Numbered from the stretch's first letter, positions 17,560-25,514 are shown. The stretch is DNA of 38,003 bases from Oligoflexia bacterium (GCA_903895855.1 CAITVN010000232.1:1-38003), one strand, 5' to 3'. Numbers and translations: made by a program. Notes: generated from the letters alone by a model not told the origin.

Positions 17560-18057
17560 ATGAAGCGAAAATACTGGATCTTAGCTCTAGGCGCCCCATT
17601 TTGGATTATTGTCGATCAGTACACCAAGTATTTGATTAGAAGTGGCTTTCGTTTGAGTGAGACGATCCCCGTCATTTCGGGCTATTTCAACATTACCTAC
17701 GTCAGAAACACCGGGGCGGCTTTTGGGTTCATGGCGAATGCTGATCCTTCATTTCGAGTTCCGTTTTTTCTGACGGTGCCAGTGATTGCTCTTGGGGTTA
17801 TTCTCGTCCTGATTAAGCGGCTTCCTGATAGCGACGTCAAAATGTCGACAGCGCTGATGTTGGTGGTGTCAGGTGCAATTGGCAATCTCATTGATCGGGC
17901 GGCTTTGGGCTACGTCGTCGACTTCTTAGATTTTCACTGGCGGTATCAAATTCATTTTCCGTCATTCAATGTCGCCGACAGCGTGATCTGCGTTGGCGTG
18001 GGTTTAATGATGTTAGACATCATCAACCAAGGGGCCGCGCAGGCCAAAGAAAAGTAA
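17560..18057 (+). CDS. lspA: Lipoprotein signal peptidase (signal peptidase II)
   Basis: A 165-residue inner-membrane aspartyl protease that cuts the signal peptide of diacylglyceryl-prolipoproteins before the lipidated Cys. Family signatures are present: VDQYTKYLI (about 18-26), NTGAAFG (50-56), GAIGNLIDR (105-113), then VVDFLDFHW with catalytic D121, and FPSFNVADS with catalytic D140. Four membrane segments are apparent and length is normal. It is preceded by a GAGGA ribosome binding site. It is followed after 18 bp by lgt, the enzyme acting one step earlier, so lipoprotein maturation is encoded as a pair; several substrates lie in the same window. Confidence 0.95.
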   Translation: MKRKYWILALGAPFWIIVDQYTKYLIRSGFRLSETIPVISGYFNITYVRNTGAAFGFMANADPSFRVPFFLTVPVIALGVILVLIKRLPDSDVKMSTALMLVVSGAIGNLIDRAALGYVVDFLDFHWRYQIHFPSFNVADSVICVGVGLMMLDIINQGAAQAKEK

Positions 18058-18075
18058 AAAGAAGGGTAGGCAGTC

Positions 18076-18849
18076 ATGTTTCCGATCTTATTTCAATTAG
18101 GGCCGATACCCATTCACACTTACGGAGCTTTGATTGCCATTGGGTTCTTGATCTGTGTCAATATTGTAAAACGCCTCTCGATACACGACAAGTTGCCGGT
18201 CGAGAAAATGCTCGACCTGACTTTTTGGGGTCTGCTACTGGGGTTCTTAGGGGCTCGCATTTTGTACATCATCACTCGTTGGTCGGTCTTCATGGAAGAC
18301 CCGATTTCGATGTTCAAAATTTGGGAAGGTGGCCTGGTGTTCTTAGGTGGGCCGTTGATGATCGTGCCCGTTTTTTATTTCTACATGAAAAAGCATCAGC
18401 TCAATTTTTGGCGCCTGTCTGATGTTTTTTTTCCGGGTATGGTTATTGGCCACGCTTTTGGCCGCTTGGGGTGCATTTCGGCGGGGTGTTGTTATGGTCG
18501 ACCCACCGGTAGCGATTGGGGGTTCAAGTTTTTCTCTGAGCAAATTGACGTCTCTTTGCGTGGCGTGCCGTTGCACCCGGTTCAGTTATATGAGGCTTCG
18601 GCGTTGATGGTGCTTTTTTTTGGACTGCTCTGGGTCTGGAAAAATAAGAAATTCGATGGTCAAGTGATTCTGACTTATTTCATGGTCTACCCGATCATTC
18701 GTAGCGTTGTTGAAACTTTTCGTGGCGACAGCATTCGCGGCTTCGTGATTGAGGGTGTCTTATCGACTAGCCAGTTTCTTTCGATTCTTATCTTTATTGG
18801 CGCCACAGCAGCCATGTATCTGCGCTTGAAAGCGGTTAGGAAGACCTAG
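18076..18849 (+). CDS. lgt: Prolipoprotein diacylglyceryl transferase
   Basis: A 257-residue polytopic membrane enzyme that transfers diacylglycerol from phosphatidylglycerol to the lipobox Cys. Recognised features are the start PIPIHTYGALIAIGFL, LGARILYIITRW, the family core GRLGCISAGCCYG (a Cys-containing variant of the usual GRxGNFxNxE form) with the following PTGSDWG, and HPVQLYEA near residue 172. About seven membrane segments can be counted. The stop codon shares one base with the GTG start of the btuF-like gene, so translation of the two is likely coupled. Confidence 0.94.
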   Translation: MFPILFQLGPIPIHTYGALIAIGFLICVNIVKRLSIHDKLPVEKMLDLTFWGLLLGFLGARILYIITRWSVFMEDPISMFKIWEGGLVFLGGPLMIVPVFYFYMKKHQLNFWRLSDVFFPGMVIGHAFGRLGCISAGCCYGRPTGSDWGFKFFSEQIDVSLRGVPLHPVQLYEASALMVLFFGLLWVWKNKKFDGQVILTYFMVYPIIRSVVETFRGDSIRGFVIEGVLSTSQFLSILIFIGATAAMYLRLKAVRKT

Positions 18850-19772
18850 TGTGGTTTTTTTTGGTAGCGGCAATTCTGAGTTTGAGCGCTTGCACCAAAG
18901 TTGATATTCAAAAAAGTAGTGTTCTGGGTGCGACAGTGATGGGTCTAGACCAAGTGGCGGTGCCCCTTGAGCCCGCACCCAGTCGCATAGTGACGCTAAC
19001 TCCGGGTGTTTCAGAAATGGTGAGTTCGCTACTTGGCGAGGCTGATCAGAAAAAAATTGTTGGAGTCTCAGAATACTCAGACTATCCGGAAGCTTTAAAA
19101 CAATCGGCAGTCGAAGTCGGGCCCTATTATAAATTATCGGTCGAAAGAATACTCGCACTGAAGCCTGATCTTGTTATTGGATCAATTGATGGTAATGATC
19201 AACCCGGGGTTTCAAAACTTCGCGAACTGGGCGTGCGAACCCTAATTCTCAATAGTCAATCTCTCAAACAAATTGAAGAAAGCTATCTAAAACTAGGCCA
19301 GATTTTACGGGCTGAGGCGTCTGCTAAAAAACTACTTGAGGGCTGGAATTTAGAGTTAAACTCGATGGCCGCCAAGGTAAAGAGCAACGCCTTGCTACGA
19401 TCCTTGAGTCTAGTTTTACAAGTCGGAGATTCGCCTCTGGTTGTCGTCGGCAAGAATACGTTTATTTCAGAACTTTTGGTCAGAGTGGGAATTTCAATTT
19501 TACCCAAAGATGAAGAGGGCACCTACCTCAGGCCTTCGAAAGAGCGTATTTATCAGCTCAACCCTGATTGGATTTTTATTTTGGCTTTGGGCCAAGATCA
19601 GCTAGCTTATGAAGAAATGAAAAAGGCTTGGCTCAAGACACTGCCAGATATGAAGGCATCAAAAAGCGCACAGGTTAGGGTCTTGCGCGCCGATGCGTTG
19701 ATACGACCAACCGTACGTTGTGTTGAAGGCTTGAAAACTCTCATCACGGTAATGGCGAAAGAGGCGTTGTGA
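18849..19772 (+). CDS. btuF: Cobalamin-type ABC transporter substrate-binding lipoprotein
   Basis: This encodes 307 residues starting with GTG at 18849, right on the lgt stop. The signal sequence has a good lipobox (AILSLSAC), so the binding protein is membrane-tethered. The fold is the helical-backbone type: RIVTLTPGVSEMVSSL, VGVSEYSDYPEALK, VGPYYKLSVERILALKPDLVIG, then ELLVRVGISILP and a C-terminal lobe. EYSDYP and the VG-x(4)-SVERILALKPDLV pattern are typical of BtuF, which delivers vitamin B12 to BtuCD; haem or siderophore binding cannot be excluded. It is followed directly by permease and ATPase genes with overlapping start and stop codons. Confidence 0.85.
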   Translation: MWFFLVAAILSLSACTKVDIQKSSVLGATVMGLDQVAVPLEPAPSRIVTLTPGVSEMVSSLLGEADQKKIVGVSEYSDYPEALKQSAVEVGPYYKLSVERILALKPDLVIGSIDGNDQPGVSKLRELGVRTLILNSQSLKQIEESYLKLGQILRAEASAKKLLEGWNLELNSMAAKVKSNALLRSLSLVLQVGDSPLVVVGKNTFISELLVRVGISILPKDEEGTYLRPSKERIYQLNPDWIFILALGQDQLAYEEMKKAWLKTLPDMKASKSAQVRVLRADALIRPTVRCVEGLKTLITVMAKEAL

Positions 19773-20743
19773 TGAGGCACTCAGGCGTTAAAATGCTTTC
19801 TCGTATTGCCGTAGCGTTAGCAGTTTTGCTGGCTATCGGCTACTTCAGCTTGTCGTGGGGTGCTTGGGCCGACGGCAACGCACAGATTGTTTGGGGTCTG
19901 CGATTTCCGAGGTTACTCAACGCGATTGCAGTGGGTTCGGGGTTGTCTCTGGCCGGTGTCATTCTTCAGGCATTATTTAGTAACCCACTTTGTGAGCCCT
20001 ACACGCTGGGCGTTTCGTCGGGTGCCGCTGTGGGGGTCGTTCTCTTTCAATCACTGGCCGTACAACTCGGCATTTCGAGTGTTTTCTTTGGTTTTTCAAT
20101 TGGCGGACTCGTTGGGTCGATCGTGTTTACTTTGATTTTGTTATTGTTCGGCATGCGCAAGCAAACCAATCAAACCAGTTTTCTCTTGGGTGGAGTGATT
20201 CTGGGAATGCTCGGCTCGAGTGTTCTTTCAGTCTGGATGGCAATGACTGACCCAAACGGAGTTCAGGCGGCGTTGTCTTGGATGTTGGGTGATTTGCAAA
20301 AAGGGTCAATCGAATCGGCCACGGTGACTGGGCTGGTGGTGTTTTTTGTTTTCGCTGTCATTGTGCTCAAGTCGCGGGTATTAGACGCCCTTTTATTGGG
20401 TGAACTAGAAGCGAGTTCTTTGGCGATTGCAGTCAAAAAAGAGCGCGTGCTCTTTCTTTTTCTTGCCGCGCTATTGGTCAGTGTTTGTGTCAGTAGCGCC
20501 GGAATGATTGGCTTCATTGGGTTACTGGTACCGCACGGAGTTCGTTTGCGAGTGGGGGCTTCGCACTCACGCGTGAGCATTTTGGCAACGCTTTGGGGTG
20601 CGGTCTGCCTATCACTGGCAGACTTGGTTTCTCAGCGTCTATTTCAAACTCGCGAACTTCCGGTAGGGGCGGTCACCGCTTTGGTGGGTGCACCAGTTCT
20701 GATGATCTGGTTGCTTAAGCGAAATGTGAGAGGCATCAGATGA
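19772..20743 (+). CDS. btuC: FecCD/BtuC-family ABC permease
   Basis: A 323-residue inner-membrane permease of the type II importer family (about ten membrane helices). Typical motifs are RFPRLLNAIAVGSGLSLAGV, LFSNPLCEPYTLGVSSGAA, GGVILGM, SWMLGDLQKG, SSAGMIGFIGLLVPHGVRL (the EAA-like coupling region) and ELPVGAVTALVGAPVLMIWLL near the C-terminus. The start is the ATG at 19772 or the GTG at 19769, both overlapping the btuF stop. Its own stop overlaps the ATPase start by four bases (ATGA). It imports the ligand captured by the upstream lipoprotein. Confidence 0.88.
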   Translation: MRHSGVKMLSRIAVALAVLLAIGYFSLSWGAWADGNAQIVWGLRFPRLLNAIAVGSGLSLAGVILQALFSNPLCEPYTLGVSSGAAVGVVLFQSLAVQLGISSVFFGFSIGGLVGSIVFTLILLLFGMRKQTNQTSFLLGGVILGMLGSSVLSVWMAMTDPNGVQAALSWMLGDLQKGSIESATVTGLVVFFVFAVIVLKSRVLDALLLGELEASSLAIAVKKERVLFLFLAALLVSVCVSSAGMIGFIGLLVPHGVRLRVGASHSRVSILATLWGAVCLSLADLVSQRLFQTRELPVGAVTALVGAPVLMIWLLKRNVRGIR

Positions 20744-21546
20744 CACTAAGCGGGCAGCCAGTTCTCAAAACTCAAGCGCTAACGGGCTCGGTAAGTCGTC
20801 GAGAAATTGTTTCGAAGGTGAGCGGCGAAATTTTTCTAGGTAATTGGATTGGGCTAATTGGTGCCAACGGCAGCGGCAAGTCGACTCTATTAAGAATGGT
20901 CTCTGGCCTTTTTCTCGACTCTGACATGAGTAGTTCGGGTCGAGTTGAAACGGCGAGTGGAGTTGAGCTTTCGACCTTGGGTAGATTAGATCGACTGCGA
21001 ACGGTGGCCTATGTCGGGTCATCATTAGAAACCGATTTTCAGTTAAGCGTTTTTGAAGCCGTGTCTATGGGTATCATGGGTGACGGGTTTTTTTGGACGG
21101 TCTCAAATGAGATTAGAAAAAAAATAGATGAGGCCCTGAATGTCTTTGATTTGACCGACCTTCAAGATCGCCATTTGTCGACACTGAGTCACGGTGAACG
21201 GCAGCGTGTGTTATTGGCTCGAACTTGGGTGATTGATCCGAAGGTTTGGATTCTCGATGAGACCTTTTCTCAAATGGATCTTCAGTATCAATTGCGATTC
21301 GGCTCGATTTTGCGCGAGCGAGTGAATCGCAAAGAAATTGCTGTTGTCTGGGTTTCGCACGATCTGAATCTTTGCCTAAAATTCGCAAGCCTCGTTTGGG
21401 TCTTGCATCAGGGGCGGTTGATCGCGGCTGGCGAGAAGTCAACGACCTTAACTGAGGCTGTCTTTCACGAAATTTATCCGGGCGCGCAGGTGCGAGTTTC
21501 GCTCAGAAAGACTAATTCACACGAAGCGATGTGGGTTGAGTACTAG
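20740..21546 (+). CDS. btuD: ABC transporter ATPase of the cobalamin/iron-chelate importer
   Basis: A 268-residue ATPase partner of the permease. Walker A is GANGSGKS (41-48), the signature is LSHGERQR (about 148-155), Walker B is VWILDETF (about 166-173) with the catalytic Glu, and the H-loop is VSHDLN. No other domain is visible and the length is normal for BtuD/FecE. The start overlaps the permease stop in ATGA, a sign of translational coupling. The gene ends the lspA-lgt-btuFCD run; no obvious terminator follows before the half-site array at 21571. Confidence 0.9.
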   Translation: MTLSGQPVLKTQALTGSVSRREIVSKVSGEIFLGNWIGLIGANGSGKSTLLRMVSGLFLDSDMSSSGRVETASGVELSTLGRLDRLRTVAYVGSSLETDFQLSVFEAVSMGIMGDGFFWTVSNEIRKKIDEALNVFDLTDLQDRHLSTLSHGERQRVLLARTWVIDPKVWILDETFSQMDLQYQLRFGSILRERVNRKEIAVVWVSHDLNLCLKFASLVWVLHQGRLIAAGEKSTTLTEAVFHEIYPGAQVRVSLRKTNSHEAMWVEY

Positions 21547-21570
21547 GCACAATTGGCGAGTCTCTAAAAG

Positions 21571-21621
21571 TCCACACGAAATGTGGAAAAATAACTACAA
21601 AACTGTGGAAATAACTCCACA
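21571..21621 (+). promoter_or_regulatory. Phased array of four TGTGGA half-sites upstream of the RiPP-like locus
   Basis: TCCACA (21571-21576), TGTGGA (21582-21587), TGTGGA (21604-21609) and TCCACA (21616-21621) form two inverted repeats. Start-to-start distances are 11, 22 and 12 bp, close to whole helical turns, so the four sites face one side of the DNA. They lie just upstream of a TTGACA box. This looks like the operator of a dimeric regulator, not identified here. Confidence 0.5.
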
Positions 21622-21643
21622 ATATTGCGGATTCTAACCTAGT

Positions 21644-21670
21644 TTGACATCGTTTTGCCAGAAATATACC
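21644..21670 (+). promoter_or_regulatory. Candidate sigma70-type promoter for the RiPP-like locus
   Basis: A perfect -35 box TTGACA (21644-21649) is followed after 15 bp by TATACC (21665-21670), a 4/6 match to the -10 box. The spacer is shorter than the ideal 17 bp, which suits an activated promoter. Its position after the TGTGGA array and about 100 nt before the precursor start makes it the best candidate. Confidence 0.4.
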
Positions 21671-21775
21671 TGGCACAGTTGCTGCTAACTGAAACTCATT
21701 GAAACGGCCTAACCCGCAAGGTTCTCATAGTGAGAGTCGAAAAATCGGGGGAGCGTCGAAAAGAAAGGAGACCGT

Positions 21776-21880
21776 ATGTGCCTATCAACAGAACTACTTC
21801 AAGACATTCAAGAGTCAAGCGATGCCTCATGTGATCACACTGACTTTCACATTGATTCACCATTGCATCCAACAATCTAG
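21776..21880 (+). CDS. Putative RiPP precursor peptide (34 aa)
   Basis: This small gene encodes 34 residues, starting MCLSTELLQDIQESS and ending PLHPTI. The ATG has the strongest ribosome binding site in the neighbourhood (AAAGGAG, 6 nt upstream). The N-terminal part (ELLQDIQE) looks like a short amphipathic leader. The C-terminal part has C19, two His-x-Asp motifs (H21-T-D23, H25-I-D27) around F24, and a Ser-Pro-Leu-His-Pro end, giving residues that radical SAM enzymes can crosslink. It lies 80 bp upstream of a radical SAM/SPASM gene, the standard position for a RiPP precursor, with a hairpin between. There is no Gly-Gly cleavage site. I know of no described family with this sequence; the assignment rests on context. 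Confidence 0.68.
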   Translation: MCLSTELLQDIQESSDASCDHTDFHIDSPLHPTI

Positions 21881-21902
21881 GGATAAATAACGATTCGTTA
21901 GT

Positions 21903-21936
21903 GCGCCCCAAGGAAGGGGTGCGTCTTTCTTAGACG
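21903..21936 (+). terminator. Hairpin(s) between precursor and maturase, possible attenuator
   Basis: GCGCCCC (21903-21909) pairs with GGGGTGC (21916-21922) around AAGGAA, and CGTCT (21922-21926) pairs with AGACG (21932-21936) directly after. A pyrimidine-rich CTTTCTT follows the first stem but there is no clean U-run. Such an element would let much transcription stop after the precursor, giving excess peptide over enzyme. Confidence 0.45.
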
Positions 21937-21960
21937 TTTAAATGAAGTGAGAGCTTTTCT

Positions 21961-23247
21961 ATGGTTACCACAAACTACAGGTCAGACAAGGCCAATTTTG
22001 AGATTGACAACGAAACGGGACGCTGGGGAGTTACAGACCCAGGTGGCCAGATTTCACCGGATTATTTTAGCAAATCTATCGCTGATTTGTCAAAGTCAGA
22101 TACTCGACCAAATAGCATAGCAATCTTGGTTAAGATGTCAGAAGGGTGCAACCTCGCCTGTTCTTACTGCTTTCAAAAAGAAAAGCCTATCGCAAATATG
22201 ACCTTTGAGTCAGCTCGTCTGCTTGAGCATAACATTGCCCAGTTTCATTCTAAATACCCCATGGTAAAAATCTCTCTCGAGTTTACTGGGGGCGAGCCGC
22301 TCTTAAATTTTAAAGTACTAAAGGGTCTCTACGACAGACTCAATGAACGGCGAATTCCTCTAGCTGGTACGGGAATTAAAACTAATGGCACAGTTTTTAG
22401 CGAATCAATTTACAATTTTTTTAGAGTGAACACGCAAGTTCAGGCCTGCTTTTCGCTTGATGGTCTCACTGGAGAGGGAAATGGGGCAAGGCTCTATAAG
22501 TCTGGGTTGCCGTCCTACAAAAAAGTGGTGCAGAACGCGAAAGTGTACAGATCAAAAACCCAAAAACCGTTATCGAATATCATGGTTCTCCAAAGCGCCA
22601 AGCAAGTCGATGACGCACGAGAAATGCTAGAGACCAAACTTTTTGATTCAGTCAAAATTAATATTCTGGGTCATCAAAGTCCAGTCGATCAAATTGCATT
22701 GGCGAATAGCTATTTGCGGTTGATGGATTACGCCGCACTTAAATCAGAACAAGGAATTCTGCTCAGGCTACCAACCTTTTTGGAGTTTTTAAGAAATATT
22801 CTGCGGTCTGAAGAGAGAAATGACTGGTCTTACTGTGCCTCAAGAACCTGCGATGCTGGAGTGAATATATTCGCTATCAAGAATGATTTGAGCGTCTACC
22901 CGTGTCTCGAGTCAGCCGAAGACAAGTCTTCACTTCAAGGAACACTGACTAGTCAAAGTAGTTTAACAGAAATTTATAGGCTCAATCGAAATGGCGTGAA
23001 ACTACGATTCAATTCGCCGCTTACACAAATTCTAAAATGCAAAGAATGCGCAGTACAACGGTTTTGTAGAGGATCATGTGGTGTAAGATCGTTCAGCGCC
23101 TTCTCAAAGACTGGTATGCCCAGTGACGCTTGTGACTACTACTATTCAGTTTATACTGGCTTAATTGAGAGATTAGCAGATCCCATTCTGAGAGTCAGGC
23201 TTGTAGATTACTACAAAAAGTACGTATCAAACAGAACAGGGGGCTGA
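21961..23247 (+). CDS. Radical SAM/SPASM peptide maturase
   Basis: A 428-residue enzyme. The radical SAM [4Fe-4S] site is C63-x3-C67-x2-C70 (CNLACSYCF), followed by the SAM-binding TGGEP (109-113). The C-terminal SPASM domain has the canonical layout C297...C315, then C360-x2-C363-x5-C369-x3-C373, then C391, plus C292, enough to ligate two auxiliary clusters. Such proteins modify ribosomal peptides (thioether, C-C or other crosslinks) or act as sulfatase maturases; no sulfatase is nearby and a 34-residue peptide gene is, so a RiPP maturase is favoured. The first 50 residues are not a recognisable PqqD-like recognition element. The ATG at 21961 follows GTGAG. Confidence 0.88.
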   Translation: MVTTNYRSDKANFEIDNETGRWGVTDPGGQISPDYFSKSIADLSKSDTRPNSIAILVKMSEGCNLACSYCFQKEKPIANMTFESARLLEHNIAQFHSKYPMVKISLEFTGGEPLLNFKVLKGLYDRLNERRIPLAGTGIKTNGTVFSESIYNFFRVNTQVQACFSLDGLTGEGNGARLYKSGLPSYKKVVQNAKVYRSKTQKPLSNIMVLQSAKQVDDAREMLETKLFDSVKINILGHQSPVDQIALANSYLRLMDYAALKSEQGILLRLPTFLEFLRNILRSEERNDWSYCASRTCDAGVNIFAIKNDLSVYPCLESAEDKSSLQGTLTSQSSLTEIYRLNRNGVKLRFNSPLTQILKCKECAVQRFCRGSCGVRSFSAFSKTGMPSDACDYYYSVYTGLIERLADPILRVRLVDYYKKYVSNRTGG

Positions 23248-23251
23248 AAAA

Positions 23252-24343
23252 ATGACTAAGGATTTTTGGAAGTTTCGTGCAGGTCAAATAGTCTCGCAGT
23301 TGGGTGATATCGCTGCGATGTCAGCGCTCAGTGCTTACATCGTAACGACCTATCATGACGTGGGCGTTTTGGGATTCATGTACGGCGGCATAGGTGGGGC
23401 AATGTTGGTGTCAAACTTCTTTCTGGGTTCTCTAGTAGACTTTGTCGATAAGAAGCATTTTCTGACAAAGGTTGATGTCTTGAGAGGCCTGATCTATTTC
23501 ATAGTGGCGCTCGGATTATTTTTACATTGGGGAAATGTGGTTTTTTCGGTTTCGCTAGTTGCGCTTAGCGCGACTCTTGCCGGAGTTTTTCAGCCGGCGT
23601 CGACTGCCTACGTGACCGAATTGGTGCCAAGAGAAGAGATAGGTAAGGCTCTGTCACAATCTCAAGTTTTAGGTGGCATTGGCGGAATTCTTGGTGGTGG
23701 ACTGTCCTTTCTGTTGTTGAAATATGCTAGCGTCGAAGTCTGCTTTTTTTTCAATTCGGCGAGTTTTCTGATTGCAGCTTATGTTACTTCAAAAACTGAG
23801 AATTCTACGCCGAGAGGAGACTTGGTGCCAAGGTCGCTTTTTCGAGCGCTGGTTCAGGTCAATCCGTTTAAGAATTATTCAATAGTAGGTAGAATCAAGT
23901 CTTTTAGAACTCTTCTATTTTTGATGGTGTCGATCAATTTTATCATGGGCGTTGGTGCAATGTGCGTGAGCTCTTTGATTGTTACGAGGGCCATGCCGAT
24001 TGAAATCTTCGGACTCAATGCAAGCTCTCAAATGCTAGGAGGTTTGCTTGGCGCTTCTGTGAATATGGGGATGAAGCGTTCTGAACTAAGAAAAATGAAG
24101 GGAGCCGTGAGCTGTTTATTGGTGTCGTTCGGTTTGCTACTGGTTCCACAACTCTTTTGTATTCAACTTTACTTGTTTCTAATGGGGTTTTTTGGATCGA
24201 TTATTCTTCTGAATGCCCAAAGCGTACAATACAAAGAGGTTGGGGTTGGCATGCGTGGGGCAGCTTCGAGCTTAAACTCTGTGGCAACTAGGTTGAGTTA
24301 CTACGCGAGCCAGTCCCTCTTTGGATTCATTAATCAAAAGTGA
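23252..24343 (+). CDS. MFS-type exporter, likely for the modified peptide
   Basis: A 363-residue polytopic membrane protein of the major facilitator superfamily, closest in look to the MFS_3/EntS-like exporter branch: FRAGQIVSQLGDIAAMSAL at the start, GSLVDFVDKKHFLTKVDVLRG as the loop 2-3 motif, FQPASTAYVTELVPREEIGKAL, and GMRGAASSLNSVATRLSYY near the end. About eleven helices can be counted and length is some 40 residues below typical, so the last helix may be missing or short. It begins 4 bp after the maturase stop, so the two are surely cotranscribed. Export of the modified peptide is inferred from this arrangement. Confidence 0.82.
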   Translation: MTKDFWKFRAGQIVSQLGDIAAMSALSAYIVTTYHDVGVLGFMYGGIGGAMLVSNFFLGSLVDFVDKKHFLTKVDVLRGLIYFIVALGLFLHWGNVVFSVSLVALSATLAGVFQPASTAYVTELVPREEIGKALSQSQVLGGIGGILGGGLSFLLLKYASVEVCFFFNSASFLIAAYVTSKTENSTPRGDLVPRSLFRALVQVNPFKNYSIVGRIKSFRTLLFLMVSINFIMGVGAMCVSSLIVTRAMPIEIFGLNASSQMLGGLLGASVNMGMKRSELRKMKGAVSCLLVSFGLLLVPQLFCIQLYLFLMGFFGSIILLNAQSVQYKEVGVGMRGAASSLNSVATRLSYYASQSLFGFINQK

Positions 24344-24362
24344 AGGGCTTCTGGCGTCTAAC

Positions 24363-25514
24363 CTAAAACCCCAGTTCGCCAGACCAGAGTTTCTTTAGAA
24401 ACAACTCAATTTGAAGGCATTCGATTCCATCATGGTGTGCATAGACAGAGTCCATTGAGGCGAGATAATATTTTTTGAATATTTTCTCTTCTTTGAGTGC
24501 CTTCAATCCAGAGTAGTCTCTTGACGCTAATCGTTTTGAGGCTTTGACTTCGATGGCGGCAAAATCACCAACCGTGAAGTCAACTTCTTGCTGATTTTGT
24601 GATCTCCAAAACCCGAGAACTGAGTCAGACCGGGTGTAGCTGAGGTAGGCTTTCAAATTCATGTAAATGAGCTGTTCGAGGGCGCGGCCGAATTGATCAG
24701 AGTTTCGTTCAATTGAGTTAACCGCACATAGCGTGTTGACAACTCCTTGATCAAAAAAATAGAATTTCTGGGTTGTCACAGCCTTTCGTTTTTTTGTTTT
24801 GGTGAAGGGCTCAAGGAACGAACCAATTAAGGTATCAACTAAAATTTGGTAGTGATCGGCCACTGTCGAGGCGGGTACTTGGGCATCGCTCGCAATGTTG
24901 GCGTAGTTGATGAGTTGTCCATTTGAGAGCGCAGCGCTCTCGAGAAACCGATGAAAAGCCGGAATTCTTCGAATGAGTCCTTCGGCTTGGATTTCTTCTT
25001 TCAGATAAGTGTTCACATAAGCTTTCAATTCTTCGTGAGGTTCGTTGCTAGTGTAGACTGAAGGCAGTCCGCCAAAGCGTACAAATCGCGATAAGCTAAA
25101 ATCAGGGATTTCTGAGTACACGAGTGGAAACAGTTCCATGCTCCACGCGCGGCCGGCCAACAAGTTTGCCGCACCTCTCTTCAATTTTCGTGCACTGCTG
25201 CCTGTGAGAAGAAAACGAAGGTGTTGTTCTTCTATCAGACGGTGTACCTCGTTGAGAAGTTCGGGCACTCTTTGAATTTCGTCGATGACCACTATCGACT
25301 CGCGAGGTCGAGTTTCTAGCGCAATGAGGTTTCTCAATTCGGTGGGGTCAGACGAAAGCCTGAGGTAAATTTGCGAGTCTAGCAGATCAACGATTTGGGC
25401 GTGTTTTTGAAGCTGAGCCTTAATGAGGCTAGTTTTTCCGGTTGCCCGAGGGCCCCAGAGAAAGTGTGATTTCTTCTTCATTTGCAGATTGAGATCGAGA
25501 ATGCGCTTATACAT
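24363..25514 (-). CDS. AAA ATPase with DUF4143 C-terminal domain
   Basis: This encodes 383 residues from the ATG at 25514 (an in-frame TTG at 25523 lies inside the inverted repeat). The N-terminal AAA_14-type ATPase has Walker A GPRATGKT, Walker B ESIVVIDEIQ and sensor-1 LRFLLTGSSAR. The C-terminal DUF4143 region shows the restriction-endonuclease-like end EVDFTVGDFAAIEVKAS, with Asp and a Glu-x-Lys as possible metal ligands. This family is abundant in bacteria and archaea and its role is largely unknown; toxin-antitoxin-like or mobile behaviour has been suggested. It is convergent with the MFS gene (19 bp) and may be an insertion between operons. Confidence 0.85.
   Translation of the reverse strand: MYKRILDLNLQMKKKSHFLWGPRATGKTSLIKAQLQKHAQIVDLLDSQIYLRLSSDPTELRNLIALETRPRESIVVIDEIQRVPELLNEVHRLIEEQHLRFLLTGSSARKLKRGAANLLAGRAWSMELFPLVYSEIPDFSLSRFVRFGGLPSVYTSNEPHEELKAYVNTYLKEEIQAEGLIRRIPAFHRFLESAALSNGQLINYANIASDAQVPASTVADHYQILVDTLIGSFLEPFTKTKKRKAVTTQKFYFFDQGVVNTLCAVNSIERNSDQFGRALEQLIYMNLKAYLSYTRSDSVLGFWRSQNQQEVDFTVGDFAAIEVKASKRLASRDYSGLKALKEEKIFKKYYLASMDSVYAHHDGIECLQIELFLKKLWSGELGF

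Noticed and set aside
21671..21775. Riboswitch in the leader of the precursor
   Set aside because: I compared it by eye with cobalamin and c-di-GMP (GEMM) conserved cores and found none of the required motifs; only a small TCTCA-TAG-TGAGA hairpin is present.
21699..21890. A 63-codon frame on + overlapping the precursor gene
   Set aside because: It has no ribosome binding site and a composition unlike protein; the 34-codon frame inside the same span has a strong site and ends before the hairpin.
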